DNA of 64,000 bases from RGIG4708 sp045633845 (GCA_045633845.1 JAZQZC010000036.1:1-64000); one strand, 5' to 3'. Shown: positions 52,779-61,757, counted from the stretch's first letter. Made by a program: numbers and translations. Notes: a model not told the origin generated them from the sequence alone.

Positions 52779-53053
52779 CGTGACAGTTGGGGATGTTCGC
52801 ATGACAACGGGGACATTGCTCGCAAGAGGTGTGTCCTCGCTTGTTGTGCGAACAGATAAAAACTAACCAGCGACAGACGGGGACGCACCTTTTGCAAAGG
52901 AATATCCCCATTTGTCACTTTTGCACAAAAGAGCTCGGTGGGGGATATTCGTCCGCAGGACGTGTGTCCCCGCATCCGGGCGACCGCAAGTGACAGTAGA
53001 CAGACGGGGACGCACCTTTTGCAAAGGAACATCCCCGTCTGTCTACTGTCACC
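52779..53053. repeat. GGGGAC/GTCCCC palindromic repeat cluster 5
   Basis: Three modules in a row: an outer type (GTGACAGTTGGGGATGTTCG to CTCGCTTGTTGTGCGAACAG), a central type (GACAGACGGGGACGCACC to CCCATTTGTCAC) with a GC-richer variant (GTCCGCAGGACGTGTGTCCC), and a final module with a perfect 21-bp stem (52990-53010 with 53032-53052) around an AAAGG core. It ends 30 bases before the infC promoter and may insulate that operon. Confidence 0.87.
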
Positions 53054-53082
53054 CAAAAATATCAAAAAGTTTAAAAAAGGTA

Positions 53083-53111
53083 TTGACAAACCAAATTTCG
53101 GGTGATATAAT
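53083..53111 (+). promoter_or_regulatory. consensus sigma-A promoter of infC-rpmI-rplT
   Basis: TTGACA (53083-53088), exactly 17 bp, TATAAT (53106-53111): a perfect consensus. Confidence 0.92.
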
Positions 53112-53117
53112 ACTCAA

Positions 53118-53226
53118 GGAAAGTAAAGCAGAAGTCCACTTCTCACCTGCGGATTTGGTATGTCCGTATGGTTAATACATTTGTTTTATGTGTATAAGTG
53201 GGTGGATTTCGCCCACTTTTTTTAAT
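53118..53226 (+). ncRNA. infC-operon leader with transcription attenuator (L20-leader-like)
   Basis: The roughly 110-base leader contains AGAAGTCCACTTCTCACCTG and ends in a terminator hairpin AGTGGG-TGGATTTCG-CCCACT (53197-53217) plus T-run, only 10 bases before the infC ribosome-binding site. CCACTT (53136-53141) could pair with AAGTGG in the terminator arm to form an antiterminator. In Firmicutes the infC-rpmI-rplT leader is controlled by ribosomal protein L20. That regulator is inferred by analogy. Confidence 0.65.
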
Positions 53227-53247
53227 TTATTTTGGAGGTGCTTTATC

Positions 53248-53757
53248 ATCGCTATTAAAGAATGTTCAATTAATGAAGAAATCAAAGCAAAAGAAGTCAG
53301 ATTAATTGGTGTTGACGGCTCACAGCTTGGTGTTATGTCTGTAAAAGAGGCTATGGCAAAAGCCGAACAAAGTAATCTCGACCTTGTGGAAATTTCGCCT
53401 CAGGCAGTTCCGCCGGTGTGCAAGATTATGGACTACGGAAAATACAGATTTGAACAGGCAAAGCGTGAAAAGGAAACTAAGAAAAATCAAAAAATTGTTA
53501 ACATCAAGGAAGTTAAAATGTCACCTTCTATTGATGTTCATGATTTTAACACCAAGGTTAATCAGGCTGCAAAGTTCTTAAAGTCGGGTGATAAAGTTAA
53601 AATTACCGTTAAGTTCAGAGGCAGAGAGCTTCATCACACAGCTCTCGGTCAGGAGCTGCTCGAGAGAGTTGCAACTGCTCTTTCGGAGGTTGGCAACGTT
53701 GAAAAGCAAGCCAAGCTCGAAGGTAGAAATATGGCAATGGTAGTTGCCCCTAAATAA
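53248..53757 (+). CDS. infC: translation initiation factor IF-3
   Basis: A 169-residue IF-3: N-domain SINEEIKAKEVRLIGVDG and C-domain IKEVKMSPSIDVHDFNTK, VTVKFRGRELHH. It keeps the ribosomal subunits apart and checks start codons. GGAGGTG at 53234-53240 points to ATC 53248 (or ATC 53245); no ATG, GTG or TTG is in frame until residue 33, beyond the conserved N-domain. A rare AUU/AUC start is typical of infC genes, allowing IF-3 to repress itself. The frame extends further upstream into the attenuator only by chance. Confidence 0.94.
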   Translation: MAIKECSINEEIKAKEVRLIGVDGSQLGVMSVKEAMAKAEQSNLDLVEISPQAVPPVCKIMDYGKYRFEQAKREKETKKNQKIVNIKEVKMSPSIDVHDFNTKVNQAAKFLKSGDKVKITVKFRGRELHHTALGQELLERVATALSEVGNVEKQAKLEGRNMAMVVAPK

Positions 53758-53800
53758 AATATATTTTAAATGATTTTAATTATCGGAAGGAGTGTTCGTA

Positions 53801-53998
53801 ATGCCAAAAATTAAAACCCACAGAGGTGCGGCAAAAAGATTTAAACTTACCAAAAGCGGAAAGGTTAAAATTAACCAAGCATTCAGAAGACACATTTTGA
53901 CCAAAAAGTCAACTAAGAGAAAAAGAGCTTTGAGAAAGCCGGCTTATGCAGCAAGCGCAAATGTTGCTACAATCAAGAGATTAATTTTGTATAAATAA
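53801..53998 (+). CDS. rpmI: 50S ribosomal protein L35
   Basis: A 65-residue basic protein starting MPKIKTHRGAAKRFKLTKSG and containing RRHILTKKSTKRKR. ATG 53801 follows GGAAGGAG; a GTG at 53792 is part of that region. Second gene of the infC operon. Confidence 0.97.
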   Translation: MPKIKTHRGAAKRFKLTKSGKVKINQAFRRHILTKKSTKRKRALRKPAYAASANVATIKRLILYK

Positions 53999-54019
53999 GA
54001 TATAGGAGGAGGCATCAGA

Positions 54020-54373
54020 ATGGCTAGAGTAAAAGGTGCATTGGCAACCAGAAAAAGACGTAAAAGAGTTTTGAAACTCGCAAAAGGATACAGAGGCGCA
54101 AAATCAAGATGTTTCAGAACTGCTAAACAGGCAGTAATGAAATCTTTGGTATATGCTTACATCGGCAGAAAGCAGAAAAAGAGAGAATTCAGACAGCTCT
54201 GGATTACAAGAATCAGTGCTGCTGCTAAATTGAACGGCATCAACTATTCACAGTTTATGAACGGTCTCAAAAAAGCAGGCATCAATATGAACAGAAAAAT
54301 GCTTTCTGAAATCGCTATTGCAGATCCTGCTGCTTTCACCGCATTGGTTGAAAAAGCAAAGGCAGCTCTTTAA
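54020..54373 (+). CDS. rplT: 50S ribosomal protein L20
   Basis: A 117-residue protein with MARVKGALATRKRRKRVLKL, KGYRGAKSRCFRTAKQAVMK and FRQLWITRISAA, all standard for L20. It assembles early on 23S rRNA and in Firmicutes also represses its own operon by binding the leader. Start after AGGAGGAGG. Confidence 0.98.
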   Translation: MARVKGALATRKRRKRVLKLAKGYRGAKSRCFRTAKQAVMKSLVYAYIGRKQKKREFRQLWITRISAAAKLNGINYSQFMNGLKKAGINMNRKMLSEIAIADPAAFTALVEKAKAAL

Positions 54374-54400
54374 TAATCGAAAATTATAAAACAAATACAC

Positions 54401-54437
54401 AAAACGTCACTGTATGATCGCAGTGACGTTTTGTTGT
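54401..54437 (+). terminator. terminator after rplT
   Basis: A 12-bp stem (AAAACGTCACTG with CAGTGACGTTTT), an 8-base loop and TTGTTGTT after it. Confidence 0.88.
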
Positions 54438-54439
54438 TA

Positions 54440-54468
54440 TTGACTTTATGTTGGGTTTGGGCTATAAT
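54440..54468 (+). promoter_or_regulatory. sigma-A promoter of the methyltransferase-cdaA operon
   Basis: TTGACT (54440-54445), 17 bp, TATAAT (54463-54468), 36 bases before the methyltransferase start. Confidence 0.8.
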
Positions 54469-54504
54469 TATAATGTATTATTATAATGTTTGGGAAGTAT
54501 ATAT

Positions 54505-55284
54505 ATGATAACAGAGATACAAAGCAGTTCAAACCTATTATTTAAAAATACAAAAAAGCTTTTAAATGCGTCCGACCGCAAAAAAGCAAAAAAGTTTATT
54601 GTTGAGGGATATCGCATAGTAGCAGATGCAGTAAGGCACAATGCAGATATAGATTATATCGTAATCAGCCAGGAGTATCAGCTTGAAGCCTTTGAGCAAA
54701 GCCACAGGGTTTATCGCTTTAGCAAAAAGCTTTTTTCACAAATAAGCGGTACTGTTAATTCACAGGGGATTATTGCAGTGGTCAATTGCTTTGACACACA
54801 AATAAATATTGCACAAGGTAACTATAGCAACATTGTGTATCTCGATTGTGTTACCGACCCGGGCAATATGGGCACAATACTTCGCACCTGCGATGCAATG
54901 GGGGTAGATTGCGTTATTGCGTCAAAGGGCTGTGTGGACATATACAACCCCAAGGTTGTGAGGGCCACAATGGCAAGTATGTTCTGCGTTCCTGTATTTT
55001 GCGATGCTGACGATACAGTTATCACTGAGCTTAAGCAAAATGAATTTTCTGTTGTGGGAACTGTCATTGACGGCAGTATTTCGGTGTTTGACAGTGACCT
55101 TACAGGCAAAACCGTTATTGTTATGGGTAACGAAGCAAACGGAATAAGCGACAAGGTAAAGCAAATGTGTGATGTAAAAATAAAAGTACCAATGTCGGGC
55201 GGGGCAGAATCACTCAATGTGGCAGTGTGCTGCGCAATGGTGCTTTACGAAAAAACAAGACAGAACTATATCGGGGAGGTGTAA
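54505..55284 (+). CDS. SpoU/TrmH-family RNA 2'-O-methyltransferase
   Basis: A 259-residue enzyme with a small N-terminal substrate-binding domain (RKKAKKFIVEGYRIVADAV) and the knotted SPOUT catalytic domain: YLDCVTDPGNMGTILRTCDA, VIVMGNEANGIS and IKVPMSGGAESLNVAV are the three SpoU motifs. Probably an rRNA methylase of the RlmB/YsgA group; the target base is unknown. ATG 54505 is preferred over an in-frame TTG at 54490. It starts the operon leading into cdaA. Confidence 0.9.
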   Translation: MITEIQSSSNLLFKNTKKLLNASDRKKAKKFIVEGYRIVADAVRHNADIDYIVISQEYQLEAFEQSHRVYRFSKKLFSQISGTVNSQGIIAVVNCFDTQINIAQGNYSNIVYLDCVTDPGNMGTILRTCDAMGVDCVIASKGCVDIYNPKVVRATMASMFCVPVFCDADDTVITELKQNEFSVVGTVIDGSISVFDSDLTGKTVIVMGNEANGISDKVKQMCDVKIKVPMSGGAESLNVAVCCAMVLYEKTRQNYIGEV

Positions 55285-55287
55285 CTG

Positions 55288-56127
55288 ATGGGTGATATTT
55301 TAGCTTTTCTTATAGACAATATCAAAATGGTGCGTGTACGTGACATAATAGATATCGCCATAGTATCTTATGCTCTTTACAAGGGCATAAAGCTCATCAA
55401 AGAAACAAGAGCAGCACAGCTTATAAAGGGTGTTGTAATACTTATACTGTTTACACAGCTTTCGGGCTGGATGCAGCTTAATTCAACAAACTATATTTTG
55501 TCAAATACTATGCAGGTTGGTGTTTTTGCTTTGCTTGTAGTATTTCAGCCTGAGCTTAGGCGCATACTCGAAAAAGTGGGTACAACATCCTTCGGCAAGT
55601 TTTTTTCGCAGGATTATGACACCGAAAACATAACTCCCCACATATGCGAAGCGGTAGAATATATGTCGTCACAAAAAATCGGTGCGCTTATTCTTTTGGA
55701 GCGTAACACAAAGCTCGGTGACATTATGACGTCGGGCACAGTGCTCAATGCAAAGGTTACTCCCCAGCTGCTTATAAACATATTTATGTCAAACACACCT
55801 CTGCACGATGGTGCAACTGTTATTGGTGACAATATAATAAAAGCATCTGCCTGCTTTTTGCCCCTGTCGCAGAGCAGCGAGCTCAGCAAGGAGATGGGCA
55901 CAAGGCACAGAGCTGCCGTTGGTGTGTCGGAGGTTACCGACTGCATTGCCATTGTTGTAAGTGAAGAAACAGGCAACATTTCTATGGCAAAAAACGGCAA
56001 AATCACACGCAATTTAACGTCCAAAAAGCTTGGTGACGAAATAGACAAAATAATGCAGGCGGACAAAACCATTACAGATACAGATATCAAAAATAAATTC
56101 AGAATTTGGACGGTGAAAAAGAAATGA
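55288..56127 (+). CDS. cdaA: diadenylate cyclase CdaA
   Basis: A 279-residue membrane enzyme making c-di-AMP. Three N-terminal transmembrane helices (within 1-90) precede the DAC domain with the catalytic HDGATVI and GTRHRAAVGVSEVTDC motifs. c-di-AMP controls potassium, osmotic and cell-wall balance. Start after GGGGAGGTG. The gene order cdaA-cdaR-glmM is highly conserved in Firmicutes. Confidence 0.97.
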   Translation: MGDILAFLIDNIKMVRVRDIIDIAIVSYALYKGIKLIKETRAAQLIKGVVILILFTQLSGWMQLNSTNYILSNTMQVGVFALLVVFQPELRRILEKVGTTSFGKFFSQDYDTENITPHICEAVEYMSSQKIGALILLERNTKLGDIMTSGTVLNAKVTPQLLINIFMSNTPLHDGATVIGDNIIKASACFLPLSQSSELSKEMGTRHRAAVGVSEVTDCIAIVVSEETGNISMAKNGKITRNLTSKKLGDEIDKIMQADKTITDTDIKNKFRIWTVKKK

Positions 56128-57167
56128 AATCATTTATAAAATCAGATTATTTTATAATGCTTATATCCGTTCTTGTTTCTATTTTTTTGTGGATTTATGT
56201 GGCTTACGACCAAAATCCTATCCACGAAACCTGGATTAAGGATGTACCAATAATGTACACAAATCAGTCCCCCGATTTTGAAAGCGGCAAGCTTGTTGTG
56301 CTTGAGGGCAAGCTTGACACCGTTGATGTAAAAATAAGAGGCAGACGCAGCATTATTTCTACAGTAGACGCATCACAGCTTACCTGCAGTGTCAATATGA
56401 GCGAGGTAACCAAAAGCGGCTCGTATTCCATACCTATATCTTTTTCGTCAGCAGTTTACGGAGTGGAGCTAACGCAAAAAAATCCCTATAATGTAGATTT
56501 GATTGTGGACAAAACAGTAACAGACGAAAGAGAGATTACCGTTACAACAACAGGCAGTGCAAAAGACGGATTTGTTGTGGGTGAAGTAATCGGCGAGCCA
56601 AAGGTTGTAAAGCTTACAGGCCCTCAGAGCATTATATGGAGCGTTGATGAGGCAGTTGTTTCGGTTGACGTTACAGGTGCCGACGCAGATATTGTAAACC
56701 TGTACAAAATAAAGCTTTACAATGACTCGGGAACAGAAATTACAGACAACAGAATAAGCAAAAATATAGAATACTGTGATGTTACATGTCATATATTCGC
56801 CAAAAAGCAGCTTAATGTAACACCGCTTTTGGGCAGTGAGTTTAACAGCAGAGGTGATAGGATTGTTGTATCGGGTGTTAATCCTCAAAGCATAACCCTC
56901 ATAGGTACAAAAGAGCAGCTTGAAGGAATAACTGCAATATACACAAAAAATATTAATGTGTCCGATATTACAGAGCCTGCAGCTGTTACGGCGCAGCTCG
57001 ATTTGTCGCAGCTTGTGCAGGGTGTTGCCGTTGAAGGCAATATTACCGAGGTTCAACTACAGCTTTATGCGGAAGGCTCGCAGCAAAATGATGAGCAAAA
57101 CCAAAATGATGAAAAACAAAATAATGAACAGCAGGACGAACAGTCCGGCAACGGAGGAAATGAATAA
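56124..57167 (+). CDS. cdaR: CdaR (YbbR-domain regulator of CdaA)
   Basis: A 347-residue protein with one N-terminal transmembrane helix (IMLISVLVSIFLWIYVAYDQ) and about four extracellular YbbR repeats (for example DVKIRGRRSIISTV and KVVKLTGPQSIIWSVDEA). It binds and adjusts CdaA. The last 30 residues are a Gln/Asn/Glu-rich tail. ATG 56124 overlaps the cdaA stop (ATGA) and is preferred to the frame's TTG at 56106. Its stop overlaps the glmM start (TAATG). Confidence 0.92.
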   Translation: MKSFIKSDYFIMLISVLVSIFLWIYVAYDQNPIHETWIKDVPIMYTNQSPDFESGKLVVLEGKLDTVDVKIRGRRSIISTVDASQLTCSVNMSEVTKSGSYSIPISFSSAVYGVELTQKNPYNVDLIVDKTVTDEREITVTTTGSAKDGFVVGEVIGEPKVVKLTGPQSIIWSVDEAVVSVDVTGADADIVNLYKIKLYNDSGTEITDNRISKNIEYCDVTCHIFAKKQLNVTPLLGSEFNSRGDRIVVSGVNPQSITLIGTKEQLEGITAIYTKNINVSDITEPAAVTAQLDLSQLVQGVAVEGNITEVQLQLYAEGSQQNDEQNQNDEKQNNEQQDEQSGNGGNE

Positions 57168-58516
57168 TGGGTAGATTATTTGGAACAGATGGTGTAAGAG
57201 GTATTGCCAACAAAGAGCTCACAGCGGAATTGGCTTTTAAATTGGGACAGGCAGGTGCACTTGTGCTTACAAAGCACAGTGAGGGCGCGCCAAAAATTCT
57301 TGTTGGCAAAGATACAAGAATTTCGGGAGATATGCTTGAGGCAGGGCTTATTGCGGGATTTTGCTCGGTGGGCGCACAGGTTGTATGTGTGGGTACAATA
57401 CCAACCCCTGCAGTTGCATACCTTGTACGCAAATACAAAATGGATGCAGGCGTTGTAATTTCGGCATCCCACAACTCAATGGAATACAACGGTATCAAAT
57501 TTTTTAACAAAGACGGCTACAAGCTGAGTGATGATATCGAAAACGAAATAGAAGAATACATCCTCGACGGCAAGCCAATTGGCGAGCTCCCCGAGGGTGC
57601 AGGCGTGGGCAGGGTTTCACGCATCGACACAGGCAAGAGAGATTACGTAGATTTTGTAAAATCTACTGTCAGCGGTGATTTTTCAAGCCTCAAAATTGCA
57701 ATCGACTGTGCAAATGGTGCATCATATGAGTGTGCAAAGCTTGTGTTTAAAGAGCTTGGTGCAGATGTAATTTTAATTAACAATGTTCCCAATGGTACAA
57801 ATATCAACGACAAATGCGGCTCCACACATATGGAGGGCTTGTCGGAGTTTGTTGCATCTAACGGCTGCGATCTGGGTCTTGCTCTCGACGGCGACGCCGA
57901 CAGACTTTTGGCAACAGATGAAAAGGGCAATATTGTTGACGGCGACAAAATTATGATACTTTGCGGTATGGCTCTTCGTGAAAAGGGAATGCTTAAAAAT
58001 AACACCATAGTTGGCACAGTTATGAGCAATCTTGGATTTTTTAAAGCACTTGACGAGCTTGGCATCCTGTACGAAAAAACTGCAGTAGGCGACAGATACG
58101 TGCTCGAAAATATGCTCAAAAACGGCTATGCAATAGGCGGCGAGCAGTCGGGTCACATTATATTTATCGACTACAACTCTACCGGTGACGGCTTGCTCAC
58201 AGCAGTACAGCTTGCAGCGGCACTTCGTGACAGCGGTCTGAGTATGTCTGATTTTGCATCGTTTATAAAAATCTATCCACAGGTGCTTGTAAACGCAAAA
58301 ATAAAAAATGAGTACAAATCAACATATATGGATGTACCCGAAATTGCCGATGCTATTGCAAAAATCGAGCAAAAATTTGAGGGCAACGGCAGAGTGTTAA
58401 TAAGACCTTCGGGCACAGAGCCCCTTGTGCGAGTAATGCTTGAGGGCAGCAACAGGGATGAGCTGCTTGAAGATGCAACACAGCTTGCAAAACTTATGGA
58501 AGAAAAATTGGGTTAA
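57167..58516 (+). CDS. glmM: phosphoglucosamine mutase
   Basis: A 449-residue enzyme that converts glucosamine-6-phosphate to glucosamine-1-phosphate for UDP-GlcNAc. It opens MGRLFGTDGVRGIANKEL. The active-site serine is in VISASHNSMEYNG, the metal-binding DGDADR is in LALDGDADRLL, and the phosphate loop is RPSGTEPLVRVM. In Firmicutes GlmM also inhibits CdaA. Start after GGAGG. Confidence 0.97.
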   Translation: MGRLFGTDGVRGIANKELTAELAFKLGQAGALVLTKHSEGAPKILVGKDTRISGDMLEAGLIAGFCSVGAQVVCVGTIPTPAVAYLVRKYKMDAGVVISASHNSMEYNGIKFFNKDGYKLSDDIENEIEEYILDGKPIGELPEGAGVGRVSRIDTGKRDYVDFVKSTVSGDFSSLKIAIDCANGASYECAKLVFKELGADVILINNVPNGTNINDKCGSTHMEGLSEFVASNGCDLGLALDGDADRLLATDEKGNIVDGDKIMILCGMALREKGMLKNNTIVGTVMSNLGFFKALDELGILYEKTAVGDRYVLENMLKNGYAIGGEQSGHIIFIDYNSTGDGLLTAVQLAAALRDSGLSMSDFASFIKIYPQVLVNAKIKNEYKSTYMDVPEIADAIAKIEQKFEGNGRVLIRPSGTEPLVRVMLEGSNRDELLEDATQLAKLMEEKLG

Positions 58517-58519
58517 AAT

Positions 58520-59164
58520 ATGAAAAAAAAGGAACGTGTTTGTGAAATTGCAAAGGTTTTTGACACTGTTTATCCAAATGCCGAGTGTTCTCTTGATTAC
58601 ACTACCGATTTTGAGCTGCTTTTTGCGGTGATTTTGTCGGCTCAGTGCACAGATGCAAGGGTAAATATTGTAACAAAGCAGTTGTTTAAAAGATATAAAA
58701 CTATTGAGGACTACGCAGGTGCCGATTTAAACGAGCTTATGGATATAGTCAAAACCTGCGGCTTTTACAAAAACAAAGCAAAAAACATAATCAGTGCAGC
58801 AAATTCCATTGTTAATGATTTTGGGGGCAGGGTTCCCGATACAATTGAGGAGCTTACCTCTCTTGCGGGGGTAGGGCGCAAAACGGCAAATCTTATTTTG
58901 GGCGATATTTTTGGTAAGCCCGGAGTTGTGGTTGACACCCACTGCATACGTTTGTCAAACCGCTTTGGACTCACAACTCAGCAGGACCCGGTAAAAATAG
59001 AGCTGGAGCTTGCAAAAATTATTCCTCCCGAAATTCAGAGTCATTTTTGCCATCAGCTTGTGCTTCATGGAAGGGCATACTGCAATGCCCGAAAGCCGCT
59101 TTGCCAAAACTGCCCTGTAAGCCACCTTTGCAAATACTTTGAAAAACAAAACAAAAGGAGATAA
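58520..59164 (+). CDS. nth: endonuclease III
   Basis: A 214-residue base-excision-repair glycosylase/AP lyase. The helix-hairpin-helix LAGVGRKTANLILGD, catalytic aspartate in VVVDTHCIRLSNR and the iron-sulfur motif CNARKPLCQNCPVSHLC are intact. It starts three bases after glmM with only a weak ribosome-binding site. Confidence 0.96.
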   Translation: MKKKERVCEIAKVFDTVYPNAECSLDYTTDFELLFAVILSAQCTDARVNIVTKQLFKRYKTIEDYAGADLNELMDIVKTCGFYKNKAKNIISAANSIVNDFGGRVPDTIEELTSLAGVGRKTANLILGDIFGKPGVVVDTHCIRLSNRFGLTTQQDPVKIELELAKIIPPEIQSHFCHQLVLHGRAYCNARKPLCQNCPVSHLCKYFEKQNKRR

Positions 59165-59168
59165 CCAA

Positions 59169-60026
59169 ATGGCATATTTCGGACCTTCGGGTAATGAAGA
59201 CGCTTTTTATGAGGCAGGATATAAGTCATCGGTTCAGATGCCCGAATATACGGCAAAATTAGGCCTTGATGCATATGAGTATCAGTGCTCACGAGGTGTA
59301 AAAATAACACAAAAAACTGCAAATGCCTTGGGCGACGAAGCAAATAAGCACAACATAAAGCTTAGTATTCACGCACCGTACTATATCAACCTTGCAACAG
59401 ACGATGAGCAAAAAAGAATAAACAGTATAAAATATATAACCGACAGTATGATTGCGGCAAAGCATATGGGTGCCGACAGGGTTGTTGTTCACTCAGGAGC
59501 CTGCTCCAAAATGTCGCGCCAAGCTGCTATGGAATATGCCTTTAAAACACTTAAAATGGCATATGACGAAGCAAAAAATCTTGGTGTAGAGTCTGTTCAC
59601 ATCTGCCCCGAAACAATGGGAAAAATAAATCAGCTCGGTGATTTGGAAGAGGTGCTCAGCCTTTGCGCAATCAACGACTCGTTTTTGCCTACAATAGACT
59701 TCGGTCATCTCAACGCGCGGACTTTTGGAGGATTGAAGGCATATGAGGATTATGAACATATATTCAACAGAATAGAGGATGTTCTGGGCTTTGACAGGCT
59801 CAACTGCTTTCATGCCCATTTTTCACGCATAGAGTTTACACCAAACGGCGGCGAAAAAAAGCATCACACTCTTGATGATACTGAGTACGGCCCCGAGTTT
59901 GATCCAATTGCCGAAATTTTAGCCAAAAGAGATTTGCATCCCACCATTATTTGCGAGTCAAACGGCAATATGGCACAGGATGCGCTAAGACTTAAAAATA
60001 TGTATCTTGCTGCAAAAAGAGGGTAA
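59169..60026 (+). CDS. endonuclease IV-like TIM-barrel protein
   Basis: A 285-residue member of the AP endonuclease 2 / xylose-isomerase-like barrel family. Metal-binding residues lie in LSIHAPYYINL, RVVVHSGACSK, VHICPETMGK, LPTIDFGHLNAR and FHAHFSRIEFT. This is the pattern of deoxyribonuclease IV, which cuts DNA at abasic sites, a role that fits the neighbour nth. An in-frame upstream ATG at 59139 lies inside nth; ATG 59169 after AAAGGAGAT is chosen. Divergence from classical Nfo leaves some doubt. Confidence 0.82.
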   Translation: MAYFGPSGNEDAFYEAGYKSSVQMPEYTAKLGLDAYEYQCSRGVKITQKTANALGDEANKHNIKLSIHAPYYINLATDDEQKRINSIKYITDSMIAAKHMGADRVVVHSGACSKMSRQAAMEYAFKTLKMAYDEAKNLGVESVHICPETMGKINQLGDLEEVLSLCAINDSFLPTIDFGHLNARTFGGLKAYEDYEHIFNRIEDVLGFDRLNCFHAHFSRIEFTPNGGEKKHHTLDDTEYGPEFDPIAEILAKRDLHPTIICESNGNMAQDALRLKNMYLAAKRG

Positions 60027-60030
60027 CGCA

Positions 60031-61074
60031 ATGGATAGAGCACACAAACTTTTACCGCTTTTGTCGGAGCTTGGGCTTGATGCAATACTTGTAACCGACC
60101 GCAAAAATGTTTTGTATTTTTCGCACTTTTCGGGCAGCAACGGGTATCTTGTTGTTACAAAGACACAAAAAATACTTGTTACCGACTCTAGATATACAAC
60201 TCAGTCAAAAATGCAGGCACCCGAATTTCAAATAGAGGAAATGAGAGATTTTAAAATTGAGAATGTCCTGGGTGACAAGGCAAAGGTTGGCTTTGAAAAC
60301 AAAACAATTCTGCACTGCGAATATTGCTCATTCAGCAGCAAAATCAAACAGCTTGTGCCCCTTGATTTTGCTCTTACTCAAATAAGAAGTATAAAAGACG
60401 ATGAAGAAATAAAAAATATATCATATGCCGCACAAATTGCTGACAAAGCATTTTTGCATATGACAGATTTTATTCGCGAGGGGATGACAGAGCTTGAGGC
60501 TGCGTTTGAGCTCGAAATGTATATGCGAAGCCTCGGCGCATCGTCAGTGTCTTTTGAGTCTATTGTTGCTTCGGGCAAAAACGGCGCAATGCCCCACGCA
60601 CGGCCGTCAGACAAAAAAATGCAAAACGGCGACCTTGTTGTTATGGACTTTGGCTGTGTGTATAACGGCTACTGCAGCGATATGACCCGCACCATTGCAA
60701 TAGGAGCTGTATCACAGCAAAAGCTTGATGTGTACAATACTGTGCTTAAGGTTCAAAAAGAGTGTATCAATATGGCAAAGCCCGGAGCAAAATGCAGTGA
60801 CATACATAATCATTCATTTAAAAGCCTTGACAACATTTACAAAAATTGCTATGGTCACGGCCTTGGTCACGGAGTGGGGTTGGAAATACACGAGCTGCCA
60901 AACCTCAATTCAAAAAGTGATTATGTGCTCCAAACGGGTAATGTAATAACCATAGAGCCGGGTGTATATATCGAGGACTTATGCGGTGTCAGAATAGAAG
61001 ATTTGGTTTTAATAACAGATGAAGGATGCAAAATTTTATCGAATTCTACCAAAGAATTAATAAAAATCAAATAA
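60031..61074 (+). CDS. M24-family Xaa-Pro aminopeptidase/dipeptidase
   Basis: A 347-residue peptidase: a creatinase-like N-terminal domain (about 1-120) and a pita-bread catalytic domain. The metal ligands are in VVMDFGCVYNGYCSDMTRT, the histidine in GHGLGHGVGLEIHELP and glutamates in VITIEPGVYIED and GVRIEDLVL. It should remove or split residues before proline. The start ATG 60031 follows GAGGG. In many Firmicutes this gene directly precedes efp, as here. Confidence 0.92.
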   Translation: MDRAHKLLPLLSELGLDAILVTDRKNVLYFSHFSGSNGYLVVTKTQKILVTDSRYTTQSKMQAPEFQIEEMRDFKIENVLGDKAKVGFENKTILHCEYCSFSSKIKQLVPLDFALTQIRSIKDDEEIKNISYAAQIADKAFLHMTDFIREGMTELEAAFELEMYMRSLGASSVSFESIVASGKNGAMPHARPSDKKMQNGDLVVMDFGCVYNGYCSDMTRTIAIGAVSQQKLDVYNTVLKVQKECINMAKPGAKCSDIHNHSFKSLDNIYKNCYGHGLGHGVGLEIHELPNLNSKSDYVLQTGNVITIEPGVYIEDLCGVRIEDLVLITDEGCKILSNSTKELIKIK

Positions 61075-61089
61075 AATTGCAAAAAACAC

Positions 61090-61118
61090 TTGCAATATAT
61101 GTAAAAATACAGTAAAAT
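61090..61118 (+). promoter_or_regulatory. sigma-A promoter of efp
   Basis: TTGCAA (61090-61095), 17 bp, TAAAAT (61113-61118), 42 bases before the efp start. Confidence 0.75.
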
Positions 61119-61159
61119 GTTAATATCTAATCAAATGACTAATCGGAGGTATATTAAAT

Positions 61160-61717
61160 ATGATTACAGCAGGTGAATTTAGAAACGGTGTTACATTCGA
61201 GCTCGAAGGCAACGTTTTTCAGATTGTTGAATTCCAGCATGTAAAACCGGGTAAAGGTGCAGCTTTTGTACGTACAAAGCTTAAAAACGTTATTACAGGC
61301 GGTGTGGTTGAAAAAACCTTCAGACCTACCGAAAAAATGCCAAAAGCACATATAGAACGTAAGGATTACGAATATCTTTACAACGATGGTGAGCTCTATT
61401 ACTTTATGGAGCAGGAAACATTCGAGCAGATGCCTCTCAGTGCAGACCAGCTCGGTGATTCACTTAAATTTGTTAAGGAAAATATGGTAGTTAAAGTATT
61501 GTCTTACAAGGGCAATGTATTTGGTGTAGAGCCTCCTACATTTGTAGAATTGGTTGTTACCGAAACAGAGCCCGGCTTTAAAGGCGATACAACAACAGGT
61601 GCTACAAAGCCTGCAACTCTCGAAACAGGTGCTACAATCAACGTACCGCTCTTTGTTAACCAGGAGGATACAATCAGAGTTGACACAAGAACAGGCGAAT
61701 ATATGGAAAGAGTTTAA
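61160..61717 (+). CDS. efp: elongation factor P
   Basis: A 185-residue factor that relieves ribosomes stalled at polyproline. Three beta-barrel domains. The tip loop HVKPGKGAAFVR near residues 28-39 carries the lysine at the position modified in other bacteria. VTETEPGFKGDTTTGATKPA and the C-terminal EYMERV complete the family signature. Start after CGGAGG. Confidence 0.97.
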   Translation: MITAGEFRNGVTFELEGNVFQIVEFQHVKPGKGAAFVRTKLKNVITGGVVEKTFRPTEKMPKAHIERKDYEYLYNDGELYYFMEQETFEQMPLSADQLGDSLKFVKENMVVKVLSYKGNVFGVEPPTFVELVVTETEPGFKGDTTTGATKPATLETGATINVPLFVNQEDTIRVDTRTGEYMERV

Positions 61718-61757
61718 TTTCTGTTTAAATAATTTTTAAGAAAGGTTGGTTGTTGTT

